From positions 875,026 through 939,025 of the forward strand of contig CM040444.1 in NCBI GenBank assembly GCA_022749755.1: a DNA stretch of 64,000 nucleotides. The letters are read 5' to 3'. Position 1 is the stretch's first letter. Every line of letters begins with the position of its first letter. Source of the DNA: Azadirachta indica (taxonomy: Eukaryota > Streptophyta > Magnoliopsida > Sapindales > Meliaceae). A program made the position numbers and the translations under genes. Positions 11,275 through 23,654 of the stretch are shown in pieces. The notes under the pieces were generated by a model. That model was not told the origin of the DNA. It did not search any database and worked only from the letters and a program-made list of their open reading frames with translations.

Positions 11275-13316
11275 ATTAGTAAATAATGAATTAACAATTG
11301 AAAATTTTTCACAACAATATATAATTAATTTAATTAATTTCAATAGATAAATTATAATTATAAGTAATTTTTTAATCATAAAAATAAAATTTATCAATTC
11401 ATTAAAGTAATCGATAAAAAAATAGTAAAAAATAATACCTCTTACATGTAATAGTAAAAAAAACATTCAGCAATACATAATTAATTCTATAACTTCTAAG
11501 AACATCAAATGCCATCAAAAGCACCAACCGAATCTCTATCATCACATGTATTTGAATCTGATATGATGAAAAGAATTTGCATAAAAATATAAGAAATAAA
11601 ACAAATTAAAATTCATATAGAAAAAAGTAAATACTTAAAAATTGGAAATAATTGTAAAATAATTGAGTAAATGGATCTATATACAGCATTATTATTGAAA
11701 GAGAATAATAGTCAACTTTGTAATATAAGCAGAAACTGATAACAATAGTAACCTAGAATAATTCAATGGTAAAGATTTCCAAGCATACATATCCATATAA
11801 ATAGAATAATAAACTCATACAGCTAATAAATGTTGAAAATAATAATAACAACAACAAAAAAAATTGATTGTACTACATCGCAATCAATAATTAACTGTCA
11901 AATTTCTAACTCTGTACAAAATCACACACTTATAGTAGAGAATTTTAAACAGGGAAGAAGAATAAAATGAAAAGAAAACTTTGTAACAATTCCATAAAAA
12001 TATGAAACTAATTTTCCTATTTTGTAGTCAAAAATTGTAGTCTTTTTCTAGGTCAAAAAAAGAAAGTAAAAATATTCATATGTTACATGTAATGATATAT
12101 AAATACATTATTAGCACTAAGACTTATAAACTATTATTTTGATGATAAAAAATATTGATATTCTTTACTAATGAAAATTTTCTTGTACTTTTCACTACGA
12201 AAAGAAAATGTCTTTTCGACTATGCAATCCAGTCATAAAAATTGAAATTGTGTCAAAAAAAAAATATATTTTTGATTGCTGGCAATTGTAAATGGTGGTT
12301 GTAAAAGAGTTAGTTAGAAATGATCTATTTTTTCGAACTATCATAAAATCTGATTAGTTTTAATACCTTTATGCCATTAGAAACTGAAGAAACTTTCATC
12401 GAAAATGTACTTTATCAGGTGGTTGAAATTCACAACCTATCCACCAAATGATGTAATAAAAATAAATTTATTATCGATGACATGTAACTATTATAAAGTC
12501 CATCAGAAATAGACTAATTGCGAGGATGAAAATATATAGTCCAAATACATAATTTTAGTCATAAAATTTTATATTATCAAGTTATATTATCAATTTGTGA
12601 TACCAACTTGTAAGTAATAATGAATTAATCATCATAAATGATGTCCTCTAATATTATGTAAATGTTGAAAATACATTTATTTTGAGGATAGAATAAAATT
12701 GCAAATATGTAGTTGTTTTCCCGAAACCATAAGTTACTAATTAACTATTGTTACTAGTAGTGAACTAACAATTGAAAATTTTTTTTCACAATAATTTTTA
12801 CAAAATAAATTAATTTCAATAGCTAAGTTCTAATTATAAGTAATTTTTTACATCATAAAAAATAAATTCTGTCAATTCATTGAAGTAATTGAAAAATTAA
12901 ATAGTAAAAAATAATTCCCGTTATATGTAATAAAAAAGAAGCTGACAGCAGTATATCATTAATTTTACAACTTCTAAGACCATCAAATGTAAGCAAAAGC
13001 ACCAGTCAAATCTCCATCATCATGTGTATTTGAATCTGATCTAGTGATAAGATTTTGCATAAAAATAATACACATAAAACAAATTCAAATTCAAATAGAA
13101 AAAGGTAAATAATTAAAAATTAGAAATAGTTGTAAAATAATTGAGTAAATGGATCATACAACATTATTATTGAAAGAGAATCATAGTCAACCCAGTAATA
13201 TGAGCCATAAATAATAACAATAATGACCCAAAATAATTTAAAGGTAATGATACCCATGCATGCATATCCATAAAAATAGAATAATAAACTTATACAGCTG
13301 ATAAATGTAGAGAATA

Positions 13317-13349
<33 letters not shown>

Positions 13350-13790
13350 TAATTGTACTATATTGCGATCAATAATTAAATGTCATATTTCTAAACCTCT
13401 TGCGAACTCACACACGTATAGTAGAGAATTTTAAACAAGGAGAAGAATAAAATAAAAAGAAAACTTCATACCAGTTTCATTAAAAATATGAAAGTAATTT
13501 TCTTGTTTGGTAGTCAATAATCGTGGTCTTTTTGTAGGCCGAAAAAGAAAGCATAAACATCCATACATTGCATGTGATTATATATGCACATAAAAAGTTT
13601 GGAAATGATTCTCTCTTTCCTTTTATGATATTAATTATAGTTGCTGATTTGACAAATGTAGCAACCTTAGTCTCGTAATGTGCTTTCACCAATGCTCTTA
13701 ATCCAAATTGAGTAGCCAAATATGCAGAAGTCAGAAACATATATTTGTTCAAAAGAATAACCAAATTAAACAGAAAGATAATTTATGCTT
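11275..13790. repeat. Repeat block A, second-copy versions
   Basis: Colinear counterpart of 1998-4520, including a (TAA)n run at about 13316-13350 whose length differs from the first copy. No gene is recognised. Confidence 0.55.
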
Positions 13791-14460
13791 TATGAGCATA
13801 ATCCTCAAACAAGTATTGGGAACAACCATTTTTCTCTTTGATCACTTGTCAGCCTGTAAAATAATACCAGTGAGAGGAAAGTTGGCTTGCTAGTGAAAAC
13901 GCTCTCATGCTTAAGTCAGGGAATGTTTACTTTTTTAAGAGAAAAAGTTTGTATGACAGAATTTTTTGGGAGAGTTTTTGTTCGATTAGAAGTCTGATAC
14001 CTATCTCCTTTAATTGCCAGCATTTTTTAATTTAGCAAATTTTGGACAATAATCATCTATGGCGAGAGTTTTATGGGAGATGGAATACTGGCTGGTTATC
14101 CACGAAGTTGTAGTTTCTTCGCAGTGCTTCTAGTCCATTGTTATTTCCTTTATCCGACCTGGACTATCTCTTACCCTATCCCATTTCTCAGAATAGAATG
14201 ATTCAAGTACCCTGGCCTTGAACGTGATTCACCTCGGGTATATTCCTTCACCTGATCTCAGACAGATTACATCCTGATCTCATACAATCAGGTCTCAAAC
14301 ATTTTCCCCGAAAAATAATACACATATAGGCATTCGCTGTTATGACAAAGGAACATTAAACGAGAAGTTGCCTCGAAAAACAATAACAAACAAAAAATGA
14401 AGAAGGAACAAAAGGCATTCTAAAAAGATTGCCAAAAAATAATCTTGTGGTGGTCTTTTA
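13791..14460. other. No gene seen (counterpart of 4521-5190)
   Basis: Colinear counterpart of 4521-5190. From about 14200 it is the old downstream flank of the fructokinase relic. I see nothing else in it. Confidence 0.5.
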
Positions 14461-15203
14461 TCATTTCTTATTTAATAGGTTTCGATCAGAAGCTAAGTAA
14501 TGAAGTATACTCCTAACAAATGCATCACCACCACCAGTTATGTCAACAGCTTTAGTTTTAATAATCAGAGGACTCCCTTTAAATTCTTGTACATTTGATG
14601 CCAATCTCCTTATAACAAATTGATAATTTTTTATCTCAACCATTAGAATTAGATGTTTCAATTCATGCAAACTCAATGTACGCTCCTAAGCAGCCTCTTC
14701 TAATGGCCATAGTGCCAATGTCAACTTTGGATCATAAGAAAGGATGCTACCATATCGTTTGGCCATATTTATACCAGTCAGATTAGATGATCTACATGGT
14801 TCTACAATTAAACTCATAGAACCATAGTGGAAGACGTTGGCTTAAAGTAAAATATAATTTGAAAATTAAAAATCTTCAAAGGCATAGAATATAATCTAAA
14901 AGCAACAAATAGACAATATATTTCTTAATTAAAGAAGAAAGAGAGCCAAGGACATATCAAGGTCTAATTCTCAAAGAAGCATATAGGCACTTGATGATGA
15001 GAAAACAATAGTTCACATTAACCATTGCCTATAAGTGTAAAAGCCCAAGGCGATCCTTGCAGTGGAATCGTATTGCATGCTAGAGGTGTCAACATTGTTT
15101 TGTGTAGAATGTCAACCAACATATAACCAAATTCATCATCATCAAACTCTGGTACAGATGAGAGAATTTTGATCTTTGCTGAGTAAGTAGAAGCAGGATA
15201 CAA
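14461..15203 (-). pseudogene. Fructokinase pseudogene, second copy
   Basis: Base-for-base counterpart of 5192-5934 with the same surviving blocks: DDEFGYMLVDIL at 15018-15203, the [13 protein letters not shown] block at about 14677-14844, and VDITGGGDAFV at 14461-14676. It has the same disabling stop and missing joins. If the duplication is an assembly artefact, this is the other allele and not a separate locus. Confidence 0.8.
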
Positions 15204-16527
15204 TTGCTACCAAAATAGTTTACAACATAGACAAAAGCAGAGGAACGATTTTATGCAATGGAAGTAGAGAATTGGGACTAACAAAATGCCATATTACACA
15301 AAAGTTCCATCTTTCTTTTAGTTAAATCTGACAGTAACTGAAGTAATACAAATGGTGAATAATGAATTGAGGCTACAAGAACATACATAGAATTATACAA
15401 CGCTATGTCTACTTTAGTTATTTGCAATGATCAAATAAAAAATGTCTCCTTAATATATTAATAATCTTGCAATACTCGTACAAACGAAAATCACAACCGG
15501 CAGATAAGTCTTCACACAAATCTCTCTCAAATTATGGCGCCTCTCTTGAGCATGTAACATGATTGAAAGTGAGTTCAAATCTATTAAAGCTCTATATAAA
15601 GGTTATCATAATTAGCCTTCAAATCGTCTATTACACTCTTATACTCTTTATGAACTTTCTCATATATCCTATCACGGAAAATATTTATAAAATAAAATCA
15701 TGTCATACAATTATGAAAGTGTGACAACTTGTCATTTTAATGGAGGGAATGTAGAGTCACACGTTTTCTTTGATTTGACTTAGTATGTTGTTGTTGAGTT
15801 CTCCTAGTCTTTAGGCATTTGGTCAGTTTGATTTTACTGTTGCAATATGTGGTATAATTTGCCAAGTTTAGAGGAATCAAATTTGCTACTACGCATTCAG
15901 ATTTGTTGTTGTAAGAAATCACAGTATAAAAATTTATTTATTTATTTTTTCTAAAATATTCATACAATGAAATCAAAGAAGAAAATAAAAAGAATAAAAT
16001 ATAAATTTATTGTAAAAACTATTTAAGAATACGATGTTTTACAAAAGCCAATTATGAATAAGATTTTTTGATAAAGTTTTGTAATCTTAAAACATATTAT
16101 TCAATAATAATTCTAAAAATAAATAATTTTTACATTACATTTTACGGAAACTATACATATACATATGTATATATATGTACACATATATAAATATATATCT
16201 ATATATATAATGTTGTACAGATATCAATAGTATTGTGCACTTATTAATTAACATGCATTAAAAAGGAGAGTGATCTATAGGCTAATAAGTTTTTGATATC
16301 TAATAAGAGAAAAGATCAAGAGAAACTATTAATAACATTAACTGAACACTGATAACACAATCACATTATTGATTTTGAAATAGCTATTAAGCATGAACGT
16401 GGATATATGCTAATAATATTTAATTTATTATTCATTATTGATTGAAAACAAAGTAAACATATAGCTAGCTAGGTATTCAAAGTTGAGTTCTCCGTAGCTC
16501 TTATTTTGTAAGTAGGTAGGATAAGGA
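15204..16527. other. Spacer, second copy
   Basis: Counterpart of 5935-7257. There is no gene. It differs by small indels, such as one extra CT pair near 15542. Confidence 0.55.
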
Positions 16528-16538
16528 TGGTAGCATTT
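16528..16538 (-). other. Deletion scar of the protease gene, second copy
   Basis: It has the same junction as at 7258-7268 (GGATAAGGATGG then TTTTTTGAGGG). Both copies share the deletion, so it predates their divergence. An orphan TATAAATA remains on the minus strand at 16597-16604. Confidence 0.8.
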
Positions 16539-16777
16539 TTTGAGGGAATAATTGAAGATTTTGATGTGAAGGAGGACATGGGTATCCCAATTAAGTTATT
16601 TATACTACCTAGACTCAGCGTAGCCTGTATATATTTCAACTTATTGTATTAATTAATTATATATATTATAGTTTGAATAATAATTGTGCTAATTCCTACT
16701 GAAGACCAATGAGTGATCAATATGATAAATGTGGAGGATACTAATAATAATAATAACAACAACAATAGCAACAAATG

Positions 16778-17671
16778 TACTACATTGCAATCAATAATTA
16801 AATGTCAAATTTTTGAACTTGTACAAAGTCACACCAATAATAGAGAATTTTAAGCAAGGGAGAAGAATAAAGGGAATAAAAACACTTATTATCAATTGCG
16901 AAGAAAATATAAAAGTAGCTTTTCTATTTTGTAGTCAGTAATTGCGGTTTTTTGTAGGCCTAAAACCAAAGCAAAAACTGTTCATGCATTACATGTGATG
17001 ATATAGTAAAAGAATTTTGACAATTTAAAAACAATCCAACTACTAACGCGAAACAATTCAAATTCTTCTAAAGTGCAATACAATGAATTCAACCACAACT
17101 CAATAATCTATAAATAACTTACCACTAAATACATTCAAATTTGTGTGAGAAATATTTGTAACAGTACAAATACATAAATTGAGTAAGAGGGCTAAGAAAG
17201 ATAGCTACTTAATTAAATAATTAGGCTAGTGTCTTTAATTTCACACGTTAGCTTGAGAGTTCGGCTCACATAAAAATAATTAAAAAAACACTAATAGCAC
17301 TGTATTATAATTAATAATTAAATGTCAAATTTTTAAACCTTGTACAAAGTCATACCGATAATAGAAAATTTTAGATGAGGGAGAAGAATAAACGGATAAA
17401 GAATACTTATTAGCAATTTCGTAAAAACATAAAAATAAATTTCTATTTCGTAGTCAATAATTGCAGCTTTTTTGTAGGCCTAAATAGAAAGCAAAAAATA
17501 TTGGTACATTAAATGTGATGATATATGTACACGTTGTTATTGAAAGAATCTTGATAATTTTAAAAACAATCCAACTACTAAACCAAGCAATTCAAATTCT
17601 TCTAAAGTGCAATAAATTGAATTCAACACACAAGTGACTGATCAATATATAACTTTGCACTAAATACGTCT
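16778..17671. repeat. Repeat block B pair, second copy
   Basis: Counterpart of the two direct copies at 7508-8400. Non-coding. Confidence 0.55.
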
Positions 17672-17883
17672 GTTAAGTGAAAGATTATTGAGTAATAGTG
17701 TAAATTCTCTATATGTAATAGAGAAATACTATTATTTTTAGTCAATTCAAATAAGAAAAAGAACGAGATCCATCCTAATTAAGAATAATAAGAATTAAAT
17801 TAACATACTAAGTGCGATAGTATAAATTGAGAAAATAAAAAATGAAAAACTTTGTGAACTAGTTAAATTTTAAAATTGTCCTT

Positions 17884-17916
17884 CATCAATTCTCTCTCTC
17901 TCTCTCTCTCTCTCTT
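17884..17916. repeat. (CT)n microsatellite, length-variable
   Basis: A CT run of about a dozen units lies here, while the counterpart at about 8620-8633 has only a few. It is a clear allele-length difference between the two 9.18 kb copies. Confidence 0.8.
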
Positions 17917-17919
17917 AAA

Positions 17920-18375
17920 GAAAAACTCACCCTTGAGTTTTGTGTAGCAAATATAACTTTAGTGCAATAATAAATTATCTTATGATTTAAAGAAGTTACG
18001 CTTTTCAGTAGGCTTCCTTGCAACTCGAAAGTACTCAATTTTTATCCTTTTCTTACATTTCTTAGCAACCTTGCATGTCCTTGTAAACAAACTACTTTGG
18101 GGCTTTTCATAACTCTTTCCAAAATCTTGCATTATGTGTCGCCAACTAGATTTGTCTTTACATTCAAATCTTCCTTGAGGATACCTTTTCGTCTTTGATA
18201 TGAATAGGTAGAAACATGTCAATAAAAGGTGTGTTATCATCGACTTCAATTTCTTTCAATGCTAAATTACATTATAAATTTTCAAATTAAGATCAAACGA
18301 GACATCTTCTTGTACAATTTTGGGCACATCTTCATTTGTTTTTTCAAGCACATCTTTGGTCAATACCTTAAGGCT
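17920..18375 (-). pseudogene. Unidentified conserved coding remnant, second copy
   Basis: Counterpart of 8620-9090, with the same minus-strand peptide strings (for example IKIEYFRVARKPTEKRNFFK, with one T/A replacement) and the same frame breaks. Its function is unknown. Confidence 0.5.
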
Positions 18376-18677
18376 CATAAACTATTGTTTTGATGATAAT
18401 TAATTTTGACATCCTTCGCTAACCAACTTCTTCTTGTAGTATTCACTACAATTAAAAAAAAAAAAGGTATTTTATTGATTGTGCAATCTAGTCGTAACAA
18501 TTGAAATTCTATCTAATATTTCAATTTTTGGTTGCTGATAATCATCATAGTGTTGTAGATGAGCTAGTTAGAAATGCGTTATTTTGGTGAACCATTAGAA
18601 ACATGATTAGTTCAATGCCTTTATGCCATAAAAAATTGAAGAAACTTTCATAAAAAATGTAGCTTGCAGGATGATAT

Positions 18678-20412
18678 TGTAGTACTCAATTTTTTTTTAA
18701 TTAATGCATATATACAGAAATTAAAATAATAATGATAATAAGAATAAGAATGTTTGTTTGGAGTAGATTATTTGATTATGGATGGATGAGTCTATATTTT
18801 ACAAGGAAAGGATTAATGAGTAATAAAATTTTAAATTATGGGTAAAAAGGTGGAAAATGTAGAATTCAAGAGTTTGAATAGAAATTGAAAGTCAAAATAT
18901 TTCTTCTCAGTTTGCTTAATCGGTGGAATAAAGAAATGAACTAAATGAATGAAAAAAAAAAAAAAAAAAAGGAGAGAATGAAAGGAAAAAAGGCCATGTG
19001 GCAATGTTTTGGCACAATAAGGGAAAACTAAATGTTGGGTGGGAAGGAAAGGTGAGACGGCACGTGTTTGATATAAATTCGAGCTTTGCTATTGTTTATT
19101 AGAAAAGAAAAATTGAAAGCCAAAGACAGAACCCGAGAGAAGAGGAGAAATAAAGAAATAAGGTTTGGTTTGAATTTATATTCTGAGATGATTGATTTTG
19201 GTTTTGTAAATTAGTAAATTATATGTTTTAATTGTATAATATTAAATTATTAGTATATAAATATATGTTTAAAAAATATATATATATATACACACACATT
19301 TTAGGTAAGTAAATTTGAATTTTTGGATTATCATTCTTAATTATTTGTTAAATTGGTATTAGGAGGTAATTGAAAGGAGAAGGACAAACCAATAGAGGCA
19401 TAAAATTGTCACACATTTGTCAGGTATGTATTTATAAGTATTTGGTTGATTTTAGTTTTAAAACTAAAAAGTAGGTGTTTTATTACAGTTAATGTTTTGA
19501 TAAATACGTATAAAATTCCTGAATCACTATGTGTTGATTCAATTAATTGTTTTTAGAATCGGATTTAAATAATAATTTTTATAAGAATACTAAATTTTCA
19601 AACACAGTAAAAAAATTGTATCAACACGCATTGTATTTTTTATAAATGTATGATTTGTATAGAAATATTGTGAATATATTTGATAAATGAAAATGTGATG
19701 GCTATGGTTGTTGTTGTGATGTGACATTAGTGTTTGAGGTGACGGTTCCTTGGAATAATGCCCTTAAAGTACGTTTTTATTGTGATGGCGATCCGTAGGA
19801 ATAATGCCCCTAAAGTACGTATGGCCAATTTTTGGGGCGGCCGTCCTTCGGAATAATGCCCATAAAATACGCAACCACAAAATTTATGAAATTTTTTTTT
19901 ATATAATAGAATTAATATGTTTTATGTTATTTGTATGAATATGGGAATTGAAATTTTGATTTGATATCTTAGTACACTCTTTGTTGGAAATTAAAAATGT
20001 TTTCATGTTCAAATTTGTTTATTACAAATTTTAAAACTGTTTTTGTATATAAATGTTTAGTGGGCATTAACTCATCCCTACTTTTCAGGTTTAGGTGATG
20101 CAAGATATTCTTGTAAATAGAAGACGAAGGGGTACTTCAGGACAAAAAATGTGCTACTTTTGAAACTATATACAATTATAAGAGTAGAATCTTACAAAGT
20201 ATAGGTTTGATGTAATTTCTATGCTTGTACTTGAATTTTAGAAGTCATGGAGCTGATTATATTTTGTTAAGTAATGAAAAGAAGCAGTTGGTGTTTAATT
20301 TTATTGGAAGTGTTTAGAGTGAAATTTTAAAGTTCACAGGATTACATATATGATGTACATTATATTATAGTGAAAATTTTGTTAAAATTTCTTAAAATTA
20401 GGAGATGTTACA
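18678..20412. mobile_element. Solo LTR, 1735 bp, with 5-bp target duplication
   Basis: The element starts TGTAGTACTC and ends GATGTTACA, so its ends are TGTA and TACA. It is flanked by GATAT at 18673-18677 and 20413-20417. There is no coding region or second LTR, so it is a solo LTR left after recombination. The unoccupied sequence is preserved in a related repeat at about 3140-3170 and 12415-12440 (CAGGTGGTTGAAATTCACAAC), which matches the two flanks joined once the element and one GATAT are removed. Purine-rich leader-like sequence, a TATAAA-like motif near 19071 and a tandem phrase at 19741-19870 lie inside. The size suggests a Ty3/gypsy element, but this is not proven. Confidence 0.8.
19741..19870. 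repeat. Three tandem copies of a ~48-bp phrase in the LTR
   Basis: Units begin near 19741, 19787 and 19838. Each contains GGAATAATGCCC followed by (T/C/A)TAAA(G/A)TACG. The phrases are GC-richer than their AT-rich surroundings, and the third contains GGGGCGGCCG. They resemble regulatory repeats found in U3 or leader parts of plant LTRs. Confidence 0.7.
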
Positions 20413-20417
20413 GATAT

Positions 20418-20905
20418 AGAATCACAACAAAACTTATTTGTTACTGATTATTATGGTAGAAAATATTTTATTTTCGACTAAATGAAGTAATTTAAATAAA
20501 TATATTATTTATGACATATAAATATTGTAAAGTCCATCAAAAATAGATTAATTGTGACAATGAAAATACAGTCACAAATACATAATTCTAGCTACAAAAT
20601 GTTATATTATCAATTTGTGATACGAATCATAAATAATGAATTAATTGTTATAAACAATGCCTTGATATAAATGTTGAAAATAAATATAGAAAAAAAGTGA
20701 ATAATTAAAAATTAGAAATAGTTTTGTAAAATAATTGAGTAAACGAAACATACAACATTATTATTGAAAGAGAACAATAGTCAACCTTGTAATATGAGCA
20801 AAAAAAATAATAACAATATAACCCATAATAATTCAAAGGTAACAATTTCCATGCATGCATATCCATAAAAATAGAATAATAAGCTCATACAGCTGATAAA
20901 TGTGC

Positions 20906-20906
<1 letters not shown>
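20418..20906. repeat. Repeat block A, copy 3 (diverged)
   Basis: The sequence continues from the solo LTR into block A, matching 3165-3440 and then 3830-4040 with an internal deletion. No gene is seen. Confidence 0.5.

Positions 20907-20967
<61 letters not shown>
20907..20967. repeat. (AAT)n microsatellite
   Basis: About 20 uninterrupted AAT/ATA units. It occupies the same place in block A as the shorter runs at about 4040 and 13316. Confidence 0.95.
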
Positions 20968-20999
20968 TGTTTTAGAACATTGCGATCAATAATTGTTTT

Positions 21000-21289
21000 G
21001 ATAATAGAAAATATTGATATTCTTCACTAAAGAAATTCTTCTTCTAGTTTTCTATGTATTATTTTTGGCATTAAGAATTGAAATACAGTTTGAACATCAA
21101 AAAGATTTCCGAAATTAAGGCATTCATGAAGAGAAAAATTAGAAATCTCAAGTACATATTTATGAGAAGATTTGAAGAATTAAAAACATATAGATTAGGT
21201 TAATTTTAAATTATAATATATCTTTAAATTAATTATGATTTATATGCTTGTTATTGATATACACATTTCTCACACACTCTCGAACTTGA
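21000..21289. other. No gene seen
   Basis: AT-rich sequence related in part to 2860-2900 (the TATTGATATTCTT phrase). Nothing else is recognised. Confidence 0.4.
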
Positions 21290-23330
21290 ATTTCGATAAT
21301 AAACTATCTTGTGACTTAAAGAAGTCGCTCTTTTCACCAAGTTTCTTTGAAACTCGAAAGTACTCAAATTTCATCATTTTCATGCATTTTTTATTGACCA
21401 TTCTAAAATATATATAGTTGCAAAAACAAATTACCTTAAGATTTCTCATAACTCTTTCAAAATCTTACCCAACGTGCTCACCAACTATATTTGCCTTTAT
21501 ACTCAAGTCTTCCTCCAATACCTTTTTATCAAGATATGAATGGGTAAAACTATGTTGATGATAGTGATAAGAATCAACTAAAGATGCTGAAAAGATGCTG
21601 TACAAATCCAAGGCAATTGCTGTTACACTGATTTCCATGCAAGAATTTTAATTAATTTAAAATAATATTCTACCATAAATTAGTCAAATAATTTATGGAA
21701 ACCAAAATCCTGCATCTATATAATTTTGAATTTTTGTCAAATTTATCTTTGATTTTCCTCTATAAATAGAGAGTTTTGATATTCTTTAAGTTATCAATGA
21801 AAAATATCATTTCTCTCTTTATTTCAAATTTATTCATGTTATCAAAGCAGTTTTGAGAGTCGTCCTTAGATTAATATAAATAGGCACATTGATGATACAT
21901 TACTCTTAGTAGCAGATGCGTTACTATTAGTTTGCGTAGAGTGTAAAATTTATTATTTTATTTTAAATAAACGGAACAATAAAAATCTTAGCTTTCAACT
22001 GTTGCCACCACTCGATTTGTTGTCATCTATTGCAACATTGTACTATACCACTACCATTGAAGGCTCAGCATCCATAATTCACACTAAAGACATTGGCTAA
22101 TTAATTTCAATTATGTCCTTTAGTGACTATTTTATTATCATTTTATTTTTACTAAAAAAGAATGTTTCAATTTGGTCCTTTGTCTAAAAAAAAAGAGGTG
22201 TTTTGCCAGATTTTCTTACTCTCTTTCCTAATGTTGATCTCAAAGAGTTTTTAATTAGGATTAGAGCTTTTATTTTCTTTAAAAAAAGAGAGAAAGATGG
22301 AAAAAATTTTGTGGGATTTAAAAAAAAGGGGGACATAGTTGATCTTATGATTTAAAAAAAAAAAAAATTGCTTCCTTAAAAGGATAGCACATATTAAGTT
22401 GCCTTAGAAAGGACAACACATATTAAACTATCTTAAAAAGGATAGCATAGCTAGAAGACTTCCTTCACAAGAATGATGAAAATGCTTATCGATAAAGATT
22501 GGAAAGATTTCCTTCACAAAAGGATGATAGGAATGATATACTAGCTAAAATCAGAAAGTTGAAAAAAATTTCCTTGACATAAAATTGATAGGAATGTTTT
22601 CTTCTTTACCAACACTATCAACATCTAGAGACAAGCTGTAAGTTCATAAAGTTCCCTCACCAGCTTGATGGAGGATGATAAGAATCAATGGAAGATGCTG
22701 AAAAGATCAAGCATAAATCCAAGACTATTACTCTCATATTGATTTACATGGCGAGAATTTGAATTGAGTCAAAATGATATTCTGCCATAAATCAGTCAAA
22801 TAATTTATGGAAACCAAAATTCTGCATTTATATAATTTTGAATTTTTGTGAAATTTATGTTTTATTTTCCTCCATAAATCGACGGTTGTAATATTCCTTG
22901 AACAATCAATGAATAATATAGTTTCTTTCAATATTTGGAATTTCTTCAGATAGGTGGGGGTTATCTTAGACTTAAATTTCTTGCACTTGCTTAATTACAA
23001 TAATCAATTTTTAAATTAAGGTAAAAAAAGACCTCTTCTTGCACAATATTTGGCAAGTCTTTAGTCATATTTCAAGAACATGTTTAGTCACTACCTGAAG
23101 GTCAACTTTAGTCATTTTATCAAATATTTTGTTAATTATATTGTCAACAACATCTCTATCAACTCTACCCAAGTCAAACTTTAGTTTCACTTCGATTTAT
23201 TTATCTAAAAAGATGACAGATGGTAACGTAGAGATAGGATATGATGGCATTCAACCTCTTATATTGCCAAGGAGTCCCACCAAAATTCTCTTGGGTAAAA
23301 GCTCTTCACTCTTATAAAAAAACCAATGTC
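21290..23330 (-). pseudogene. Unidentified conserved coding remnant split by an LTR element
   Basis: The minus strand reads through 23330-22955 and, beyond the inserted element at 21564-22948, through 21560-21290. The first part is open for DLGRVDRDVVDNIINKIFDK and continues MTKVDLQVVTKHVLE before a stop. The second part reads LEEDLSIKANIVGEHVG, then FERVMRNLKVIC, and ends KFEYFRVSKKLGEKSDFFK. The relative at 8620-9090 preserves the same order of residues, so this was once a protein-coding gene. Insertions, stops and frameshifts have destroyed it. I cannot assign a family. The acidic and lysine-rich composition is the only visible trait. Confidence 0.45.
21564..22948 (+). mobile_element. Small non-autonomous LTR retrotransposon (TRIM-like), complete structure
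   Basis: LTR1 is 21564-21836 and LTR2 is 22676-22948. Both are 273 bp, begin TGATAAGAATCAA and end in CA. The element is flanked by GATAG at 21559-21563 and 22949-22953. Directly after LTR1 is TGTTATCAAAGCAG, a decayed form of the usual initiator-methionine tRNA primer site (TGGTATCAGAGC). Just before LTR2 is CAGCTTGATGGAGGA, a decayed polypurine tract. The 839-bp interior shows no gag or pol reading frame, only tracts of imperfect ~30-45 bp repeats around 'GGATAGCA(C/T)A' and 'TTCCTTCACA'. The unoccupied site is kept at about 8920-8950 and 18205-18235. It is probably copia-derived. Confidence 0.85.
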
Positions 23331-23654
23331 AATAAAAATTTTCAAACTTCATAGTACAAGAATGAATAAACCTTATACCTTGATATATCAATCAATAATC
23401 ATGAGTAATGAACTGTGAGCTCATCAATCGCTTCAACTAATCTCATGATTGAATTATATCTCGTCAGTTTACAAGTCGTGTCCTTTGTAATATATTCCAC
23501 CAATATAATGTACTCAATTTTAATGTAAAATAAGCGACAAATTGTAATCGTTTATCTTTAGATATATCCTTTTTACTGTAAAGAATTTTTTAATATCATC
23601 CAATCAAAACAAAAATAATCTAAGGCTACATTCTCCATTAAATAACAACTCATC
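23331..23654. other. No gene seen
   Basis: AT-rich sequence with nothing recognised. It serves as the possible upstream region of the small ORF at 23655. Confidence 0.4.

Larger units (their letters stand above)
10045..19231. repeat. Second copy of 761-9944, probable unmerged haplotype
   Basis: The sequence restarts after the gap at the base equivalent to 761 and stays colinear with 761-9944 to 19231, where the first copy is cut by the gap. The lengths are 9184 and 9187 bases. The differences are sparse substitutions and small indels, for example C/G at 1053/10337, a short deletion near 12214 relative to 2930-2945, and a longer CT run at 17884-17916. The boundaries coincide exactly with the gap edges, as expected when two allelic contigs are placed in tandem. 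Confidence 0.85.

Noticed and set aside
19741..19870. CRISPR-like array
   Set aside because: Only three imperfect units with similar, non-unique spacing in a plant LTR; not a CRISPR.
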